DNA of 64,000 nt from Roseobacter sp. GAI101 (GCF_000156335.1 NZ_DS999213.1:297663-361662), one strand, 5' to 3'. Shown: positions 20,878-30,115, numbered from the stretch's first letter. Program-made: numbers and translations. The notes: generated by a model not told the origin, from the sequence alone.

Positions 20878-20967
20878 ATGCCTTCGGCGAGGATATTTAA
20901 GAGCCAGAGAAGACGGGACGCGGGGCGCTTCGTTTTCCAAATGGCTTAAAATCCTCGCCGAAGGCAT
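20878..20967. repeat. Inverted repeat / dispersed repeat element (copy 1)
   Basis: Arms at 20878-20906 and 20942-20967 match as reverse complements: ATGCCTTCGGCGAGGAT is identical in both and the ends (TTTAAGAGCCA / TTTTAAGCCA) nearly so. The left arm continues into GAGCCAGAGAAGACG, which recurs near 28883-28909. It fills the gap between gpt and the aminotransferase. It is a REP-like intergenic element, possibly also acting as an RNA hairpin between the two minus-strand genes. Confidence 0.8.
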
Positions 20968-20985
20968 AAAATCTTTTAAGTGCGC

Positions 20986-21498
20986 CTAGTCTTTGCCGCG
21001 GTAAGGTTCGACATATTGCAACGCCATGTCCCAGGGAAAGAAAATCCATGTATCCTGGCTGACTTCGGTGATGAATGTATCGACCTGCGGCCGCCCCTTT
21101 GGCTTGGCATAGACAGTTGCAAGATGCGCTTGGGGGTACAGTTTGCGCACGACTTCGAGCGTCTTTCCCGAATCCACGAGGTCATCGATGATCAGGATGC
21201 CTGTCCCGTCGCCCATCAGATCGGCATCGGGGGCCTTCAGGACGATCGCTTCGGATTGGTCCTGGTGGTCGTATGACTTGATCGAGATGGTGTCGACGGT
21301 GCGAATGTCCAGTTCGCGCGCGGCGATCATCGCCGGGGCCATACCGCCACGGGTGATCGCGACCACGGCACGCCATGCGCCATCGTCGGGGCCCATGCCG
21401 TCGAGGCGCCATGCAAGCGCACGGCTGTCGCGATGGATCTGGTCCCAGCTGATGTGAAAACCTTTTTCATGGGGCAGGCGGGAGGAATCTTTGCTCAT
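20986..21498 (-). CDS. gpt: Xanthine(-guanine) phosphoribosyltransferase
   Basis: It salvages xanthine and guanine to their nucleotides with PRPP. The 170 residues are slightly longer than E. coli Gpt (152). The PRPP-binding motif is [13 protein letters not shown], with [16 protein letters not shown] earlier and [16 protein letters not shown] at the end, all typical. The start ATG (preceded in frame by GTG) lies three bases beyond the fabI stop, with AAGGA inside the fabI end as ribosome site. The two genes are therefore one operon. Confidence 0.93.
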   Translation of the reverse strand: MSKDSSRLPHEKGFHISWDQIHRDSRALAWRLDGMGPDDGAWRAVVAITRGGMAPAMIAARELDIRTVDTISIKSYDHQDQSEAIVLKAPDADLMGDGTGILIIDDLVDSGKTLEVVRKLYPQAHLATVYAKPKGRPQVDTFITEVSQDTWIFFPWDMALQYVEPYRGKD

Positions 21499-21501
21499 CA
21501 C

Positions 21502-22308
21502 CTATTCCTTTGACATGTCGGGGGCGTCTACGGCCTTCATGCCGACAACGTGGTATCCCGCGTCTACATGCAGGTTCTCGCCTGTCGTGCCGCTGCCCAG
21601 GTCGCTGAGCAGGAACAGAGCGGATTTGCCGACATCCTCGATGGTGACATTGCGCCGCAGGGGCGAGTTGTATTCGTTCCACTTCATGATGTAGCGGAAA
21701 TCGCCGATGCCGGAGGCTGCCAGCGTCTTGATCGGCCCGGCGCTGATCGCATTGACGCGGATGCCGTCCTTGCCAAGATCTTCGGCCAGGTATTTCACCG
21801 ACGCCTCGAGCGCCGCTTTGGCAACGCCCATCACGTTGTAATGTGGCATGACCTTTTCCGCACCGTAATAGGTGAGCGTCACGGCACTGCTGCCGGGCTT
21901 CATCATCTTTTCCGCACGCTGCATCACAGCGGTGAAGGAATACACCGAAATATCCATCGACATGGTGAAATTGGCGCGGCTGGTATCGACGTAGCGACCG
22001 CGCAATTCATTCTTGTCGGAAAACCCGATCGCGTGGACGATGAAGTCAAGGCTGTCCCAGCTTTCCTTCAGAGTGTCGAACAAGCCGTCGATCGATTCTT
22101 CTGACCCAACGTCACAAGGAATGACAAGATCGCTGCCCAATTGTGCCGCAAGGGGGCCAACCCGCTTTTTCAGCGCCTCGCCCTGATAGGAAAATGCGAG
22201 TTCCGCACCGGCGTCTGCCAAGGTGCGTGCGATCCCCCAGGCGATTGACTTGTCGTTGGCCAGGCCCATGATCAGCCCGCGCTTACCTGCCATCAGGTCG
22301 TTTGCCAT
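21502..22308 (-). CDS. fabI: Enoyl-[acyl-carrier-protein] reductase (NADH), FabI type
   Basis: It performs the last reduction in each fatty-acid elongation cycle and is the triclosan target. The 268 residues show the short-chain dehydrogenase layout: cofactor loop GLANDKSIAWGIA, AIGFSDKNELRGRY, and the catalytic Tyr...Lys pair in YNVMGVAKAALE. GPIKTLAASGI is typical for FabI. It is the first gene of fabI-gpt. A TATAAT-type -10 (22335-22340, minus strand) lies about 27 bases before the start. Confidence 0.96.
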   Translation of the reverse strand: MANDLMAGKRGLIMGLANDKSIAWGIARTLADAGAELAFSYQGEALKKRVGPLAAQLGSDLVIPCDVGSEESIDGLFDTLKESWDSLDFIVHAIGFSDKNELRGRYVDTSRANFTMSMDISVYSFTAVMQRAEKMMKPGSSAVTLTYYGAEKVMPHYNVMGVAKAALEASVKYLAEDLGKDGIRVNAISAGPIKTLAASGIGDFRYIMKWNEYNSPLRRNVTIEDVGKSALFLLSDLGSGTTGENLHVDAGYHVVGMKAVDAPDMSKE

Positions 22309-22334
22309 TGTTCATCCTTAGACTATGTCAGTGA

Positions 22335-22340
22335 ATTATA
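22335..22340 (-). promoter_or_regulatory. Candidate -10 element of fabI
   Basis: Read on the minus strand the hexamer is TATAAT, 27 bases before the fabI start. No convincing -35 hexamer is visible at 16-18 bases, so this is tentative. Confidence 0.35.
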
Positions 22341-22520
22341 ATGCGTTTTATTGCATAGGGCCTTGGGCATCAAGGCTACAGTCCATAATCAACGGACTGC
22401 ACAACTTTAGGGCGTAATTTTTGATTAAAGCGCGCCTTTTCGGTGTTGCGCTATGTTAATTCATTTCGGGCCTTGTTAACGTAAGGGTAATTTAGGGAAA
22501 CTTGGAAGCCAGTAAGAATC

Positions 22521-23126
22521 ATGGAAACGCGTAAGGGCATATTTGCGGGCGAAGATCCGTTCGGGATTGCCAAAAGGTGGCTTGAGGAAGCCGCGGATTC
22601 CGAAATCAATGACCCGAATGCGATTGCACTGTCGACGGTGGACGCTGATGGCATGCCCAATTCGCGGGTCGTCTTGCTGAAGGAAATCGAGCCGGATGCT
22701 TTCGTTTTCTACACCAATTACACCAGTGCCAAGGCTGCGGAACTGGATCAGGCGGGCAGGGCTGCTTTCGTGATGCATTGGAAGTCGCTGCGCCGGCAGG
22801 TACGCGTGCGGGGGCTGATTTCCAAGGAAGACGGCCCGAAGGCAGACGCATATTACAAGTCCCGATCGCTCAAGAGCCGGTTGGGGGCTTGGGCCTCCGA
22901 TCAGTCCAAGCCGCTTTCAAGTCGGGCAGCACTTATGACGGAAGTGGCGAAAGTGACGGCAAAGAAGGGTGCAAATCCGGAACGGCCGCCGTTTTGGGGA
23001 GGCTACCGGCTGGCCCCGTTGGAAATTGAATTTTGGGCAGATGGCGAATTTCGACTTCACGACCGCTTTGTTTGGCGACGTGATGATCTATCTGCACGTT
23101 GGACCGTAACCAGATTGAACCCGTAG
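22521..23126 (+). CDS. pdxH: Pyridoxamine 5'-phosphate oxidase
   Basis: This FMN enzyme makes pyridoxal 5'-phosphate from the pyridoxine or pyridoxamine phosphates. The 201 residues match the family. Recognisable are [20 protein letters not shown], the [14 protein letters not shown] phosphate/FMN region, and the conserved C-terminal [17 protein letters not shown]. It diverges from fabI across a 212-base gap and is followed by the cold-shock gene 70 bases later. Confidence 0.96.
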   Translation: METRKGIFAGEDPFGIAKRWLEEAADSEINDPNAIALSTVDADGMPNSRVVLLKEIEPDAFVFYTNYTSAKAAELDQAGRAAFVMHWKSLRRQVRVRGLISKEDGPKADAYYKSRSLKSRLGAWASDQSKPLSSRAALMTEVAKVTAKKGANPERPPFWGGYRLAPLEIEFWADGEFRLHDRFVWRRDDLSARWTVTRLNP

Positions 23127-23196
23127 GGCTGTACAAACGTATATATTCCTTTACGAAAAAATGCATGCTCTGTTTGGATAATACCGAAGGACATTT

Positions 23197-23745
23197 GTGT
23201 CAGAAGAAGAAAACAATAACGCCGTGACAACCGGCTTGGTCAAATGGTTCGATCCGGCCAAGGGCTTCGGCTTTGTCGTGTCTGACGAGGGCGGGCCTGA
23301 CATCTTGCTGCACGTAAACGTCTTGCGCAATTACGGCCAAAGTTCGGTCGCGGACGGCGCACGGATTGAGCTGACGGCGCACGAGACCCAGCGGGGCGTG
23401 CAGGCGACGCAGGTCCATGCAATCTATCCGCCGCAGATGCCGCAGACAGCGCTGTTGTCCGATATCGTCGGCGTTGATCCCGACATCGTTGCGGCAGCGC
23501 CTATTGAACCTGCGCGGGTGAAGTGGTTTGATAAATCCAAAGGCTTCGGTTTTGCCAATGTCTTCGGCAGATCCGACGACATCTTTCTGCACATCGAAGT
23601 CTTGCGCCAGTCGGGCCTGTCCGATCTTCAGCCGGGTGAAGCGCTGGCGTTGCGCGTAATCATGGGGGAGCGCGGCCATATGGCCGCCGAGGTACATGCA
23701 TGGGAAACCGTTACAATCGACGAGACAGGGCAGGCGCAAAGCTGA
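23197..23745 (+). CDS. Cold-shock protein with two CSD domains
   Basis: The 182-residue product contains two cold-shock (OB-fold, RNA-binding) domains. The first (about residues 10-75) has VKWFDPAKGFGFV and the second (about 105-170) has VKWFDKSKGFGFA with DIFLHIEVL. Both carry the RNP1-like KGFGF motif, so both can bind single-stranded nucleic acid. The start is GTG, preceded by GAAGGA. Double-CSD proteins of this size are common in alphaproteobacteria. The end overlaps the DUF192 gene by 46 bases. Confidence 0.92.
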   Translation: MSEEENNNAVTTGLVKWFDPAKGFGFVVSDEGGPDILLHVNVLRNYGQSSVADGARIELTAHETQRGVQATQVHAIYPPQMPQTALLSDIVGVDPDIVAAAPIEPARVKWFDKSKGFGFANVFGRSDDIFLHIEVLRQSGLSDLQPGEALALRVIMGERGHMAAEVHAWETVTIDETGQAQS

Positions 23746-24209
23746 GCTTTGCTACGATAGTTTTATTTTGCGGACTGCTGGCTGGTCCTGTTACGGGCGC
23801 GGCCGATTGCAGTGAGAACGCCGTCACCCTGCGTGGCGATTGGGGCCAGGCGCGATTCTCGGTCGAGATTGCGGATGACGGGGCCGAGCGCGCGCGCGGG
23901 TTGATGTTTCGCGAAACCATGCCCGCCAGCGCCGGAATGCTTTTTGTCTATGACCAGTCGCATCGGGCCAGCTTCTGGATGCGCAACACGCTGATTCCCC
24001 TCGATATGCTGTTCATTGATTCCCGTGGTGTTGTCCAACACATCCACCACAATGCGATTCCCCATGATGAAACACCGATTGATGGCGGCGATAACGTGCT
24101 GTCGGTGCTCGAAATCAACGGCGGTTTGGCCAAACGGATGGGCATTACAGTGGGTTCCGAGCTGCGCCATCGGGTCTTTGCCGAACTTAATCCGGCGTGG
24201 CCCTGTTAA
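23700..24209 (+). CDS. DUF192 family exported protein
   Basis: A 169-residue protein with an N-terminal hydrophobic export segment (about residues 16-34, SFATIVLFCGLLAGPVTGA) and then a DUF192 domain. RGLMFRETMPASAGMLFVY, FWMRNTLIPLDMLFI and the closing GITVGSELRH region are typical. The function of DUF192 is not established. The only ATG start lies inside the cold-shock gene, giving an unusually long 46-base overlap; a later non-ATG start near 23743 would remove it. The two genes are likely co-transcribed. Confidence 0.82.
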   Translation: MGNRYNRRDRAGAKLSFATIVLFCGLLAGPVTGAADCSENAVTLRGDWGQARFSVEIADDGAERARGLMFRETMPASAGMLFVYDQSHRASFWMRNTLIPLDMLFIDSRGVVQHIHHNAIPHDETPIDGGDNVLSVLEINGGLAKRMGITVGSELRHRVFAELNPAWPC

Positions 24210-24273
24210 ACTGTCATTTTCAGTGAAGTTAGGGCTTTTCAATCAGATCACTTGAAGCTAAGTAGGCCGCAGT

Positions 24274-24350
24274 CGGGGCGTGGCGCAGCCTGGTAGCGCA
24301 CCTGTTTTGGGTACAGGGGGTCGGAAGTTCGAATCTTCTCGCCCCGACCA
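24274..24350 (+). tRNA. tRNA-Pro (anticodon UGG)
   Basis: The 77-base cloverleaf has acceptor CGGGGCG pairing with CGCCCCG, a D-arm GGCGCAGCCTGGTAGCGC, and anticodon stem CCTGT/ACAGG. The loop TTTGGGT has the anticodon TGG at 24308-24310. The T-arm contains GTTCGAATC and the CCA end is encoded. UGG can read most proline codons, so this is probably an essential gene. Confidence 0.97.
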
Positions 24351-24371
24351 CTTTAAGAACCATCTACATAT

Positions 24372-24406
24372 AGTGTTTCTGATCTGCTTTACGCAGATCG
24401 GACACT
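24372..24406. repeat. Imperfect inverted repeat after tRNA-Pro
   Basis: The perfect inner stem GATCTGC-TTTAC-GCAGATC (24381-24399) is extended by AGTGT / ACACT on the outside. It could be the tRNA terminator, but there is no clear T-run after it. Confidence 0.5.
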
Positions 24407-24510
24407 CTATTTGTGTTTGGCGAGCCTCGCTATATGTTGCCGATCTGCACGGATCTTTACGCTACATCTTGGGGCTGCAATTTTTTTCAGCACAGATGTC
24501 GTACCCGGAA

Positions 24511-24603
24511 TTATCCCCAGATCGCTGTGAAGCGTTTTGTGGATATCTCACCCATCGGATGAGCGGCTCATGCTAAACCTGCGTCATTATTGACTTATCC
24601 CCA
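24511..24603. promoter_or_regulatory. Cluster of three DnaA-box-like 9-mers
   Basis: TTATCCCCA at 24511-24519 and 24595-24603, and TGTGGATAT at 24538-24546 (ATATCCACA on the other strand), each differ by one base from TTATCCACA. Three within 93 bases in front of a ribonucleotide reductase gene is suggestive, but short motifs can recur by chance. Confidence 0.35.
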
Positions 24604-24750
24604 AGCGGCCATGCAGCGCGGCCAAGGCTCCCCCCTGTGCATATTAATGTATTGAATCACCCGCGCATGGGGTGCCTCAAAAAACGCACATCCGGTCAAG
24701 CCTGAACTTCTGACATTTGGAGAATAAAGGCGTTGACCCGCTAGGCCCAA

Positions 24751-24797
24751 ATACGTCAAGTTGTGTAGATCGACGGTCACGCCACTATATCTAGTGG
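24751..24797. promoter_or_regulatory. Candidate NrdR box pair upstream of nrdJ
   Basis: CCACTATATCTAGTGG (24782-24797) fits the NrdR operator pattern ACACTATATATAGTGT in 13 of 16 positions. A weaker site, ATACGTCAAGTTGTGT, sits at 24751-24766, exactly 31 bases (three helical turns) earlier, the usual spacing of paired NrdR boxes. NrdR represses ribonucleotide reductase genes when dATP is high. The pair lies about 190 bases before the nrdJ start. Confidence 0.6.
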
Positions 24798-24988
24798 TAA
24801 ACGCTAGGCGGCGGACCAAAGAGGCAGGTAAGGCAAACGCAATCGTTTTTGCACGTTGAAGAGGTTCCAGTGGGTCCCGAGAGGGGCGCGCTGGTGCGGA
24901 AGTCTTGTCCTTCGCCGATATCGCCGGGCGGTCTGCAATGTCAGATTGAGCCTTTGAATGTAGAGCTGAAGTAAATGGGGCAGCACCT

Positions 24989-27900
24989 ATGAAAATCGAA
25001 AGAAAATTCACCACATCCGGGAAAGATGCTTACGCTGATCTGGATTTCGTGAGCACAGTTTCCGAAATTCGTAACCCGGACGGGTCGGTGGTTTTCCACC
25101 TCGATAACGTCGAAGTCCCCTCCAGCTGGAGTCAGGTGGCGTCTGACGTCATCGCACAGAAATATTTCCGCAAGGCCGGCGTGCCGTCGGCGACCAAGAA
25201 GATCAAGGAAAAGGGCGTCCCTGAATTCCTGTGGCGCTCTGTCCCCACAGAAGACGCCACCATGAGCGGCGAGACGTCCTCAAAGCAGGTATTCGACCGT
25301 CTGGCCGGTGCATGGGCTTATTGGGGTTGGAAGGGTGGTTATTTCACCACCGAAGAAGACGCCCAAGCCTATTATGACGAAATGCGCCACATCCTGGCCT
25401 CGCAGCGCGGCGCGCCGAACAGCCCGCAGTGGTTCAACACCGGCCTGCACTGGGCCTACGGGATCGATGGCCCGGCGCAGGGTCACTATTATGTCGATTA
25501 CAAGACGGGCAAGCTGACACGGTCGACCTCCTCCTACGAACACCCGCAGCCACACGCGTGCTTTATCCAGTCTGTTGCTGATGATCTGGTCGGCGATGGC
25601 GGCATCATGGATCTTTGGGTTCGTGAAGCGCGCCTGTTCAAATACGGTTCCGGCACCGGCACCAACTTTTCGTCCTTGCGTGGCGCTGGTGAGAAACTGT
25701 CGGGCGGCGGCAAATCGTCCGGCCTGATGGGTTTCCTGAAAATCGGTGACCGCGCTGCAGGTGCGATCAAATCCGGCGGCACCACGCGACGTGCCGCGAA
25801 AATGGTGATCGTTGATGCGGACCACCCCGATATCGAGGATTTCATCAACTGGAAGGTCATCGAAGAGCAGAAGGTGGCGTCCATCGTCGCAGGCTCAAAA
25901 ATGCACGAACGCGAGCTGAACAAGCTTTTCGCCGCGATCAAGGCATGGGACGGCATTCAGGCCGATGCCTATGACCCCGCCAAGAACGACCAGCTGAAGG
26001 CCGCGATCAAGGACGCAAAGAAATGCGCGATCCCCGAGACTTACGTCAAGCGCGTGCTGGATTATGCCAAGCAGGGCCACACGTCGATCGAATTCCCGAC
26101 CTATGACACCGATTGGGATTCCGAAGCGTATTCCAGCGTCTCCGGCCAGAATTCCAACAACTCGATCCGCGTGACAAACGCGTTCCTGCACGCTGTCGAA
26201 AAAGACGCGGATTGGGAATTGATGGACCGCACAACAGGTCGCGTGTCGAAAACCATCCGTGCCCGTGATCTTTGGGAACAGGTTGGCCATGCCGCATGGG
26301 CCTGTGCCGATCCGGGCATCCAGTACCACGATACGGTCAACGACTGGCACACTTGCCCCGAAGATGGCGCGATCCGCGGATCAAACCCTTGTTCCGAATA
26401 CATGTTCCTGGATGACACCGCCTGTAACCTAGCGTCGATGAACCTGCTGACCTTCCTGGAAGACGGCGAATTCATGGTCGAAGACTACATGCACGCGTCG
26501 CGTCTGTGGACCGTCACGCTGGAAATCTCGGTGATGATGGCGCAGTTCCCGTCCAAGGAAATCGCGCAGCGGTCCTATGACTTCCGCACGTTGGGTCTGG
26601 GCTATGCCAACATCGGCGGTTTGCTGATGAACATGGGTTTCAGCTATGACAGCGACGAAGGCCGTGCCCTGTGTGGTGCCCTGACCGCGATCATGACCGG
26701 TGTATCCTATGCCACATCTGCCGAAATTGCTGGCGAACTGGGGTCCTTCCCGGGCTACAAGAAAAACGCCGACCACATGCTGCGCGTCATCCGCAACCAC
26801 CGCAATGCGGCCTACGGCAAGGCGGACGGCTACGAAAACCTGTCGGTCAAGCCCGTGCCGCTGGACCATGCGAACTGCCCCCAGCAGGCCCTGATCGAAG
26901 TCGCGACTTCGACCTGGGACGAAGCGCTCCGCCTTGGCGAACAGAACGGCTACCGCAATGCGCAAGTGTCGGTGATTGCGCCGACGGGCACCATCGGCCT
27001 GGTCATGGATTGCGACACTACAGGGATCGAACCTGACTTTGCGCTGGTAAAATTCAAGAAGCTCGCGGGCGGTGGTTACTTCAAGATCATCAACCAGTCG
27101 GTTCCGGCGGCCTTGGAAAAGCTTGGCTACGGGTCTGCCCAGATCGAAGAGATCGTGGCCTATGCCGTTGGCCACGGCAGCATCGGCAACGCACCGGGCA
27201 TCAACCACACCACGCTGGTCGGTCACGGTTTTGGGGCGAACGAACTGGCCAAGGTGGATGCGGCACTGGCGCAGGCATTCGACATCCGCTTTGTGTTCAA
27301 CCAGTGGACCTTGGGTGAAGAATTCTGCACCCAAGTGCTTGGCATCCCGGCTGACAAGCTGAACGATCCGACGTTTGACCTGTTGAAATCCCTGGGTTTC
27401 TCCAAAAAGGACGTAGATGCGGCCAACGACCACGTTTGCGGGACCATGACGCTGGAAGGCGCGCCGCATCTCAAGCCAGAGCACTATAATATCTTCGATT
27501 GCGCCAACCCCTGCGGCAAGAAGGGCAAGCGTTACCTGTCGGTCAACAGTCACATTTACATGATGGCAGCGGCACAGTCGTTCATCTCGGGGGCGATCTC
27601 CAAGACGATCAACATGCCCAACGATGCAACCATTGAAGACTGCCAGAAGGCCTATGAGCTGTCCTGGTCGCTGGGTGTCAAAGCCAACGCCCTGTACCGT
27701 GACGGTTCGAAACTGTCGCAGCCTTTGGCATCCGCGCTGGTCGAGGATGACGACGAAGCAGCAGAAACGCTGGAATCGGGCAACATCCACGACAAAGCCG
27801 TGGTGCTGGCCGAAAAGATCGTCGAAAAGGTCATCGTCAAAGAGATCATCAAATCGCACCGCGAAAAGATGCCTCAGCGCCGCAAGGGCTATACCCAAAA

Positions 27901-28642
27901 GGCCATCGTCGGCGGGCACAAGGTCTACCTGCGGACCGGCGAATATGGTGACGGCAAGCTGGGCGAGATCTTTATCGACATGCACAAAGAGGGTGCCGGC
28001 TTCCGCGCGATGATGAACAACTTTGCCATCGCCGTATCGGTCGGTCTGCAATACGGCGTCCCGCTCGAGGAATTCGTCGATGCCTTCACTTTCACCAAGT
28101 TCGAACCGGCGGGCATGGTTCAGGGCAACGACAGCATCAAGAACGCAACGTCGATCCTTGACTATATCTTCCGCGAACTGGCGGTCAGCTATCTGGACCG
28201 CACCGATCTGGCGCATGTGCAACCCGAAGGGGCCACATTCGACACCATCGGCCGCGGCGAAGAAGAAGGCGTGCGCAACGTGAGCGAAATCTCCGAAAGT
28301 GCTGCATCGCGGTCTCTCGAAGTGCTCAAGCAGATCAGCTCGACCGGCTATTTGCGCAACCGGATGCCGCAAGAACTGATCTTGCTTCAGGGCGGCAATG
28401 GTGATGGCACCGTTGCCACACTCGAGGCTCAGGTCACGCAGACTGCCAATCACACCGTGGCCAGCGCCATGACCTCGACCACCGCTGTATCCAGCGGCTC
28501 GGTCGGCATCGACGCCCGCACCAAGGCCAAGATGCAAGGCTACGAGGGCGAGGCCTGCGGCGAGTGCGGCAACTACACACTGGTGCGCAACGGCACCTGC
28601 ATGAAATGCAACACCTGCGGCGGCACGTCCGGGTGTAGCTGA
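24989..28642 (+). CDS. nrdJ: Ribonucleotide reductase, class II (adenosylcobalamin-dependent)
   Basis: It reduces ribonucleotides to deoxyribonucleotides using a radical made from coenzyme B12, with or without oxygen. The 1217 residues match the large alphaproteobacterial NrdJ. Active-site landmarks are [33 protein letters not shown] in the barrel, and [12 protein letters not shown]. The C-terminus has paired cysteines ([18 protein letters not shown], then CGGTSGCS) that form the redox/zinc tail. It is the largest gene of the window and stands alone, under a candidate NrdR box pair. Confidence 0.97.
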   Translation: MKIERKFTTSGKDAYADLDFVSTVSEIRNPDGSVVFHLDNVEVPSSWSQVASDVIAQKYFRKAGVPSATKKIKEKGVPEFLWRSVPTEDATMSGETSSKQVFDRLAGAWAYWGWKGGYFTTEEDAQAYYDEMRHILASQRGAPNSPQWFNTGLHWAYGIDGPAQGHYYVDYKTGKLTRSTSSYEHPQPHACFIQSVADDLVGDGGIMDLWVREARLFKYGSGTGTNFSSLRGAGEKLSGGGKSSGLMGFLKIGDRAAGAIKSGGTTRRAAKMVIVDADHPDIEDFINWKVIEEQKVASIVAGSKMHERELNKLFAAIKAWDGIQADAYDPAKNDQLKAAIKDAKKCAIPETYVKRVLDYAKQGHTSIEFPTYDTDWDSEAYSSVSGQNSNNSIRVTNAFLHAVEKDADWELMDRTTGRVSKTIRARDLWEQVGHAAWACADPGIQYHDTVNDWHTCPEDGAIRGSNPCSEYMFLDDTACNLASMNLLTFLEDGEFMVEDYMHASRLWTVTLEISVMMAQFPSKEIAQRSYDFRTLGLGYANIGGLLMNMGFSYDSDEGRALCGALTAIMTGVSYATSAEIAGELGSFPGYKKNADHMLRVIRNHRNAAYGKADGYENLSVKPVPLDHANCPQQALIEVATSTWDEALRLGEQNGYRNAQVSVIAPTGTIGLVMDCDTTGIEPDFALVKFKKLAGGGYFKIINQSVPAALEKLGYGSAQIEEIVAYAVGHGSIGNAPGINHTTLVGHGFGANELAKVDAALAQAFDIRFVFNQWTLGEEFCTQVLGIPADKLNDPTFDLLKSLGFSKKDVDAANDHVCGTMTLEGAPHLKPEHYNIFDCANPCGKKGKRYLSVNSHIYMMAAAQSFISGAISKTINMPNDATIEDCQKAYELSWSLGVKANALYRDGSKLSQPLASALVEDDDEAAETLESGNIHDKAVVLAEKIVEKVIVKEIIKSHREKMPQRRKGYTQKAIVGGHKVYLRTGEYGDGKLGEIFIDMHKEGAGFRAMMNNFAIAVSVGLQYGVPLEEFVDAFTFTKFEPAGMVQGNDSIKNATSILDYIFRELAVSYLDRTDLAHVQPEGATFDTIGRGEEEGVRNVSEISESAASRSLEVLKQISSTGYLRNRMPQELILLQGGNGDGTVATLEAQVTQTANHTVASAMTSTTAVSSGSVGIDARTKAKMQGYEGEACGECGNYTLVRNGTCMKCNTCGGTSGCS

Positions 28643-28815
28643 TGCAATCCGGGCAAAGGCGGGCATTTTCCGATAAATGTTTGCCTTTGCCCCAACGCAA
28701 GCCCAAGGGTTTTGCGACCGACACGGGGCGGGTGCGCTCGCCCCTTGACGACGTTCAGGCCGCAGGCAACTAGAATATCGAGCGGTTAACATATTGAGCC
28801 TGAACGGCGAAACTC

Positions 28816-28841
28816 ATGAGGAGGGCCAAGGCTCTCCTCAT
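28816..28841 (+). terminator. Hairpin, probable nrdJ terminator
   Basis: The stem ATGAGGAGGGCC / GGCTCTCCTCAT pairs over 12 positions (one G-U) with a minimal loop and is followed by CTTTGTT. The T-run is weak, and the hairpin lies 174 bases after the nrdJ stop. Confidence 0.5.
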
Positions 28842-28882
28842 CTTTGTTCCCAAGTGGTCACGCCTCGCCAACCGACGATCTG

Positions 28883-28931
28883 CTTCTTCTCTGGCTCAAA
28901 AATATCCCGGGGGTCGGGGGGCTGGCCCCCC
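28883..28931 (-). repeat. Dispersed repeat element (copy 2) with GC-rich hairpin
   Basis: Read on the minus strand, GGATATTTTTGAGCCAGAGA matches the left arm of the element at 20888-20915 (GGATATTTAAGAGCCAGAGA), differing at two bases. On the plus strand it continues into GGGGGGCTGGCCCCCC (28916-28931), a near-perfect hairpin. Confidence 0.7.
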
Positions 28932-29150
28932 GTGCACTGCAGCGAGACACTGCAAGACGCCAGAACTTTATCGGATCGCGACTGAAGGTGTAACAAGCGG
29001 AAAAGCCACTTGTGACCTGGACAGTCCCACTCCTGATCACCATCCAAAATGATTATTTCGACCAGTGCTTAATGACACTCGAAGACAGTGACACCTCATT
29101 CTTTGCCTTGCCACCTCGCAGGATAAGAGACGAGCCACAGGGGGGGGCGA

Positions 29151-29198
29151 ATTGTCCAGAGCCGGATACCCTTATCGAGCATGGACCGACTGGACAAT
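29151..29198. repeat. Inverted repeat ATTGTCCAG ... CTGGACAAT
   Basis: Perfect 9-base arms at 29151-29159 and 29190-29198 are separated by 30 bases, just beyond the 3' end of the IclR gene. There is no T-run, so this is not a standard terminator. The role is unknown. Confidence 0.55.
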
Positions 29199-29233
29199 AA
29201 TTGGCGCGACATCCCCGGTCAGATACGCAACCG

Positions 29234-30043
29234 TTACAGGCTCCCGATGATGTTGCGCGCGGCAACGGTCGCAAGCGGTGCGGCTTGGGAGACGAAGCCC
29301 TCGGGCGTCCATTCCGACAATGATCCGGCCACGTGGATCGCACCCAAAGGCATGCCATCCCGCCGGGTCACTGCGACACCGATCGCGACCTCTCCCTGTA
29401 CGAATTCGTCGACGACCACGGCATAGCCGTCCTTGCGCGCCTGGCCGACCAGTTCGATGATGGCGTCAGGGTCGGTTTGCGTCTTGGTCGTATAGGCCTT
29501 CAAGTTGGTCTGCATGATCACATCACGGGCCGCATCGTCCGACAAGGCGGACAGCACCGCACGGCCCCCGGCAGTGCAATAGGTCGGCACGCTATGGCCC
29601 ACCAGCGTGGCGTAAAAAGTTTCACGTTTGCTTTGCATGCGCAGGGCGTAGATCAGCCGTGTCTGGTCAAACAGGCTGAAATCCACCCGTTCATGGATCG
29701 TCTTGCGCAATTCCAGAAGAACAGGGGTCGCCTTCTGGATCACCGGATCAAGCCGCAGCAAATCCAGCGTGTGATCCAGCAGCCGCAGTCCGGGCAGGTA
29801 TCCACGATCATCCCAGCTGCGCCGGATATAGCCCAGCGTGAGCAGCGTGTGGATCAACCGCTGTGCCGCCGACCGGTCTATTCCCGCGCGCGCGGCCACC
29901 TCTGTCAGGCTGAGGGGGCCGTCAGCAAGATGAAAGGCGCTTAGCACCTGCATTGCGCGCCCCACCGACTGAACAAAAAGCCTGTCACCCTCTGCCTGAA
30001 AATTAGCCTTTAACGGAATATCGGCACGCAAAATACTTGTCAT
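29234..30043 (-). CDS. IclR-family transcriptional regulator
   Basis: A 269-residue regulator with an N-terminal winged helix-turn-helix (about residues 24-85, LFVQSVGRAMQVLSAF, LSLTEVAARAGIDRSAAQRL) and a C-terminal ligand-binding GAF-like domain. The latter shows VDFSLFDQTRLIYALRM and YCTAGGRAVLSALS, and VVVDEFVQGEVAIGVAV is characteristic of IclR. It faces the M81 peptidase and peptide-transport genes across a 133-base gap and so probably controls them. AGAGAG precedes the ATG. Confidence 0.93.
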   Translation of the reverse strand: MTSILRADIPLKANFQAEGDRLFVQSVGRAMQVLSAFHLADGPLSLTEVAARAGIDRSAAQRLIHTLLTLGYIRRSWDDRGYLPGLRLLDHTLDLLRLDPVIQKATPVLLELRKTIHERVDFSLFDQTRLIYALRMQSKRETFYATLVGHSVPTYCTAGGRAVLSALSDDAARDVIMQTNLKAYTTKTQTDPDAIIELVGQARKDGYAVVVDEFVQGEVAIGVAVTRRDGMPLGAIHVAGSLSEWTPEGFVSQAAPLATVAARNIIGSL

Positions 30044-30087
30044 ACTACTCTCTGGGTTGACGAATCTCGGGATCGGTCTCTACGCTT

Positions 30088-30115
30088 GCATAGCACTATA
30101 GAAGTATTGCTGTGC
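30088..30115. promoter_or_regulatory. Candidate IclR-type operator between divergent genes
   Basis: GCATAGCA (30088-30095) and TGCTGTGC (30108-30115) are inverted with 7 of 8 matches in the 133-base gap between the IclR gene and the M81 peptidase. Position and symmetry suit a regulator site; the sequence alone does not prove it. Confidence 0.35.

Larger units (their letters stand above)
24351..24988. other. Regulatory region between tRNA-Pro and nrdJ
   Basis: These 638 bases hold no convincing gene. A 139-codon minus-strand frame (24595-25014) runs into nrdJ, lacks a ribosome site and has unnatural composition. The region does contain an inverted repeat after the tRNA (24372-24406), three DnaA-box-like 9-mers (24511-24603) and an NrdR-type box pair (24751-24797). 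I saw no B12 riboswitch motif, although nrdJ needs adenosylcobalamin. Confidence 0.6.
28643..29233. other. Gene-free region between nrdJ and the IclR regulator
   Basis: These 591 bases separate two convergent genes. They contain a strong hairpin, a GC-rich copy of the dispersed repeat and a 9-base inverted repeat (all listed separately). Short frames (about 60 codons at 28794, 28816, 29012) have no supporting start or composition. The region marks the border between the core and accessory halves of the window. Confidence 0.6.

Noticed and set aside
22414..22428. CtrA-like site GTAA-N7-TTAA between fabI and pdxH
   Set aside because: One base differs from TTAA-N7-TTAA and the stretch is AT-rich, so chance occurrence is likely.
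24361..24376. Second NrdR-like sequence (CATCTACATATAGTGT) after tRNA-Pro
   Set aside because: It fits 12 of 16 positions, but its end forms an arm of the hairpin after the tRNA and it is over 600 bases from nrdJ, so the similarity is probably chance.
24351..24988. Cobalamin riboswitch before the B12-dependent reductase
   Set aside because: I looked for the conserved B12-box and core motifs and did not find them.
24595..25014. 139-codon minus-strand frame in front of nrdJ
   Set aside because: It overlaps the nrdJ start, has no ribosome site and unnatural composition.
26429..28792. 787-codon open frame antisense to nrdJ
   Set aside because: It is the shadow of a GC-rich gene: composition is dominated by His, Arg and Val from reversed codons, no ribosome site is present, and nrdJ on the other strand is certain.
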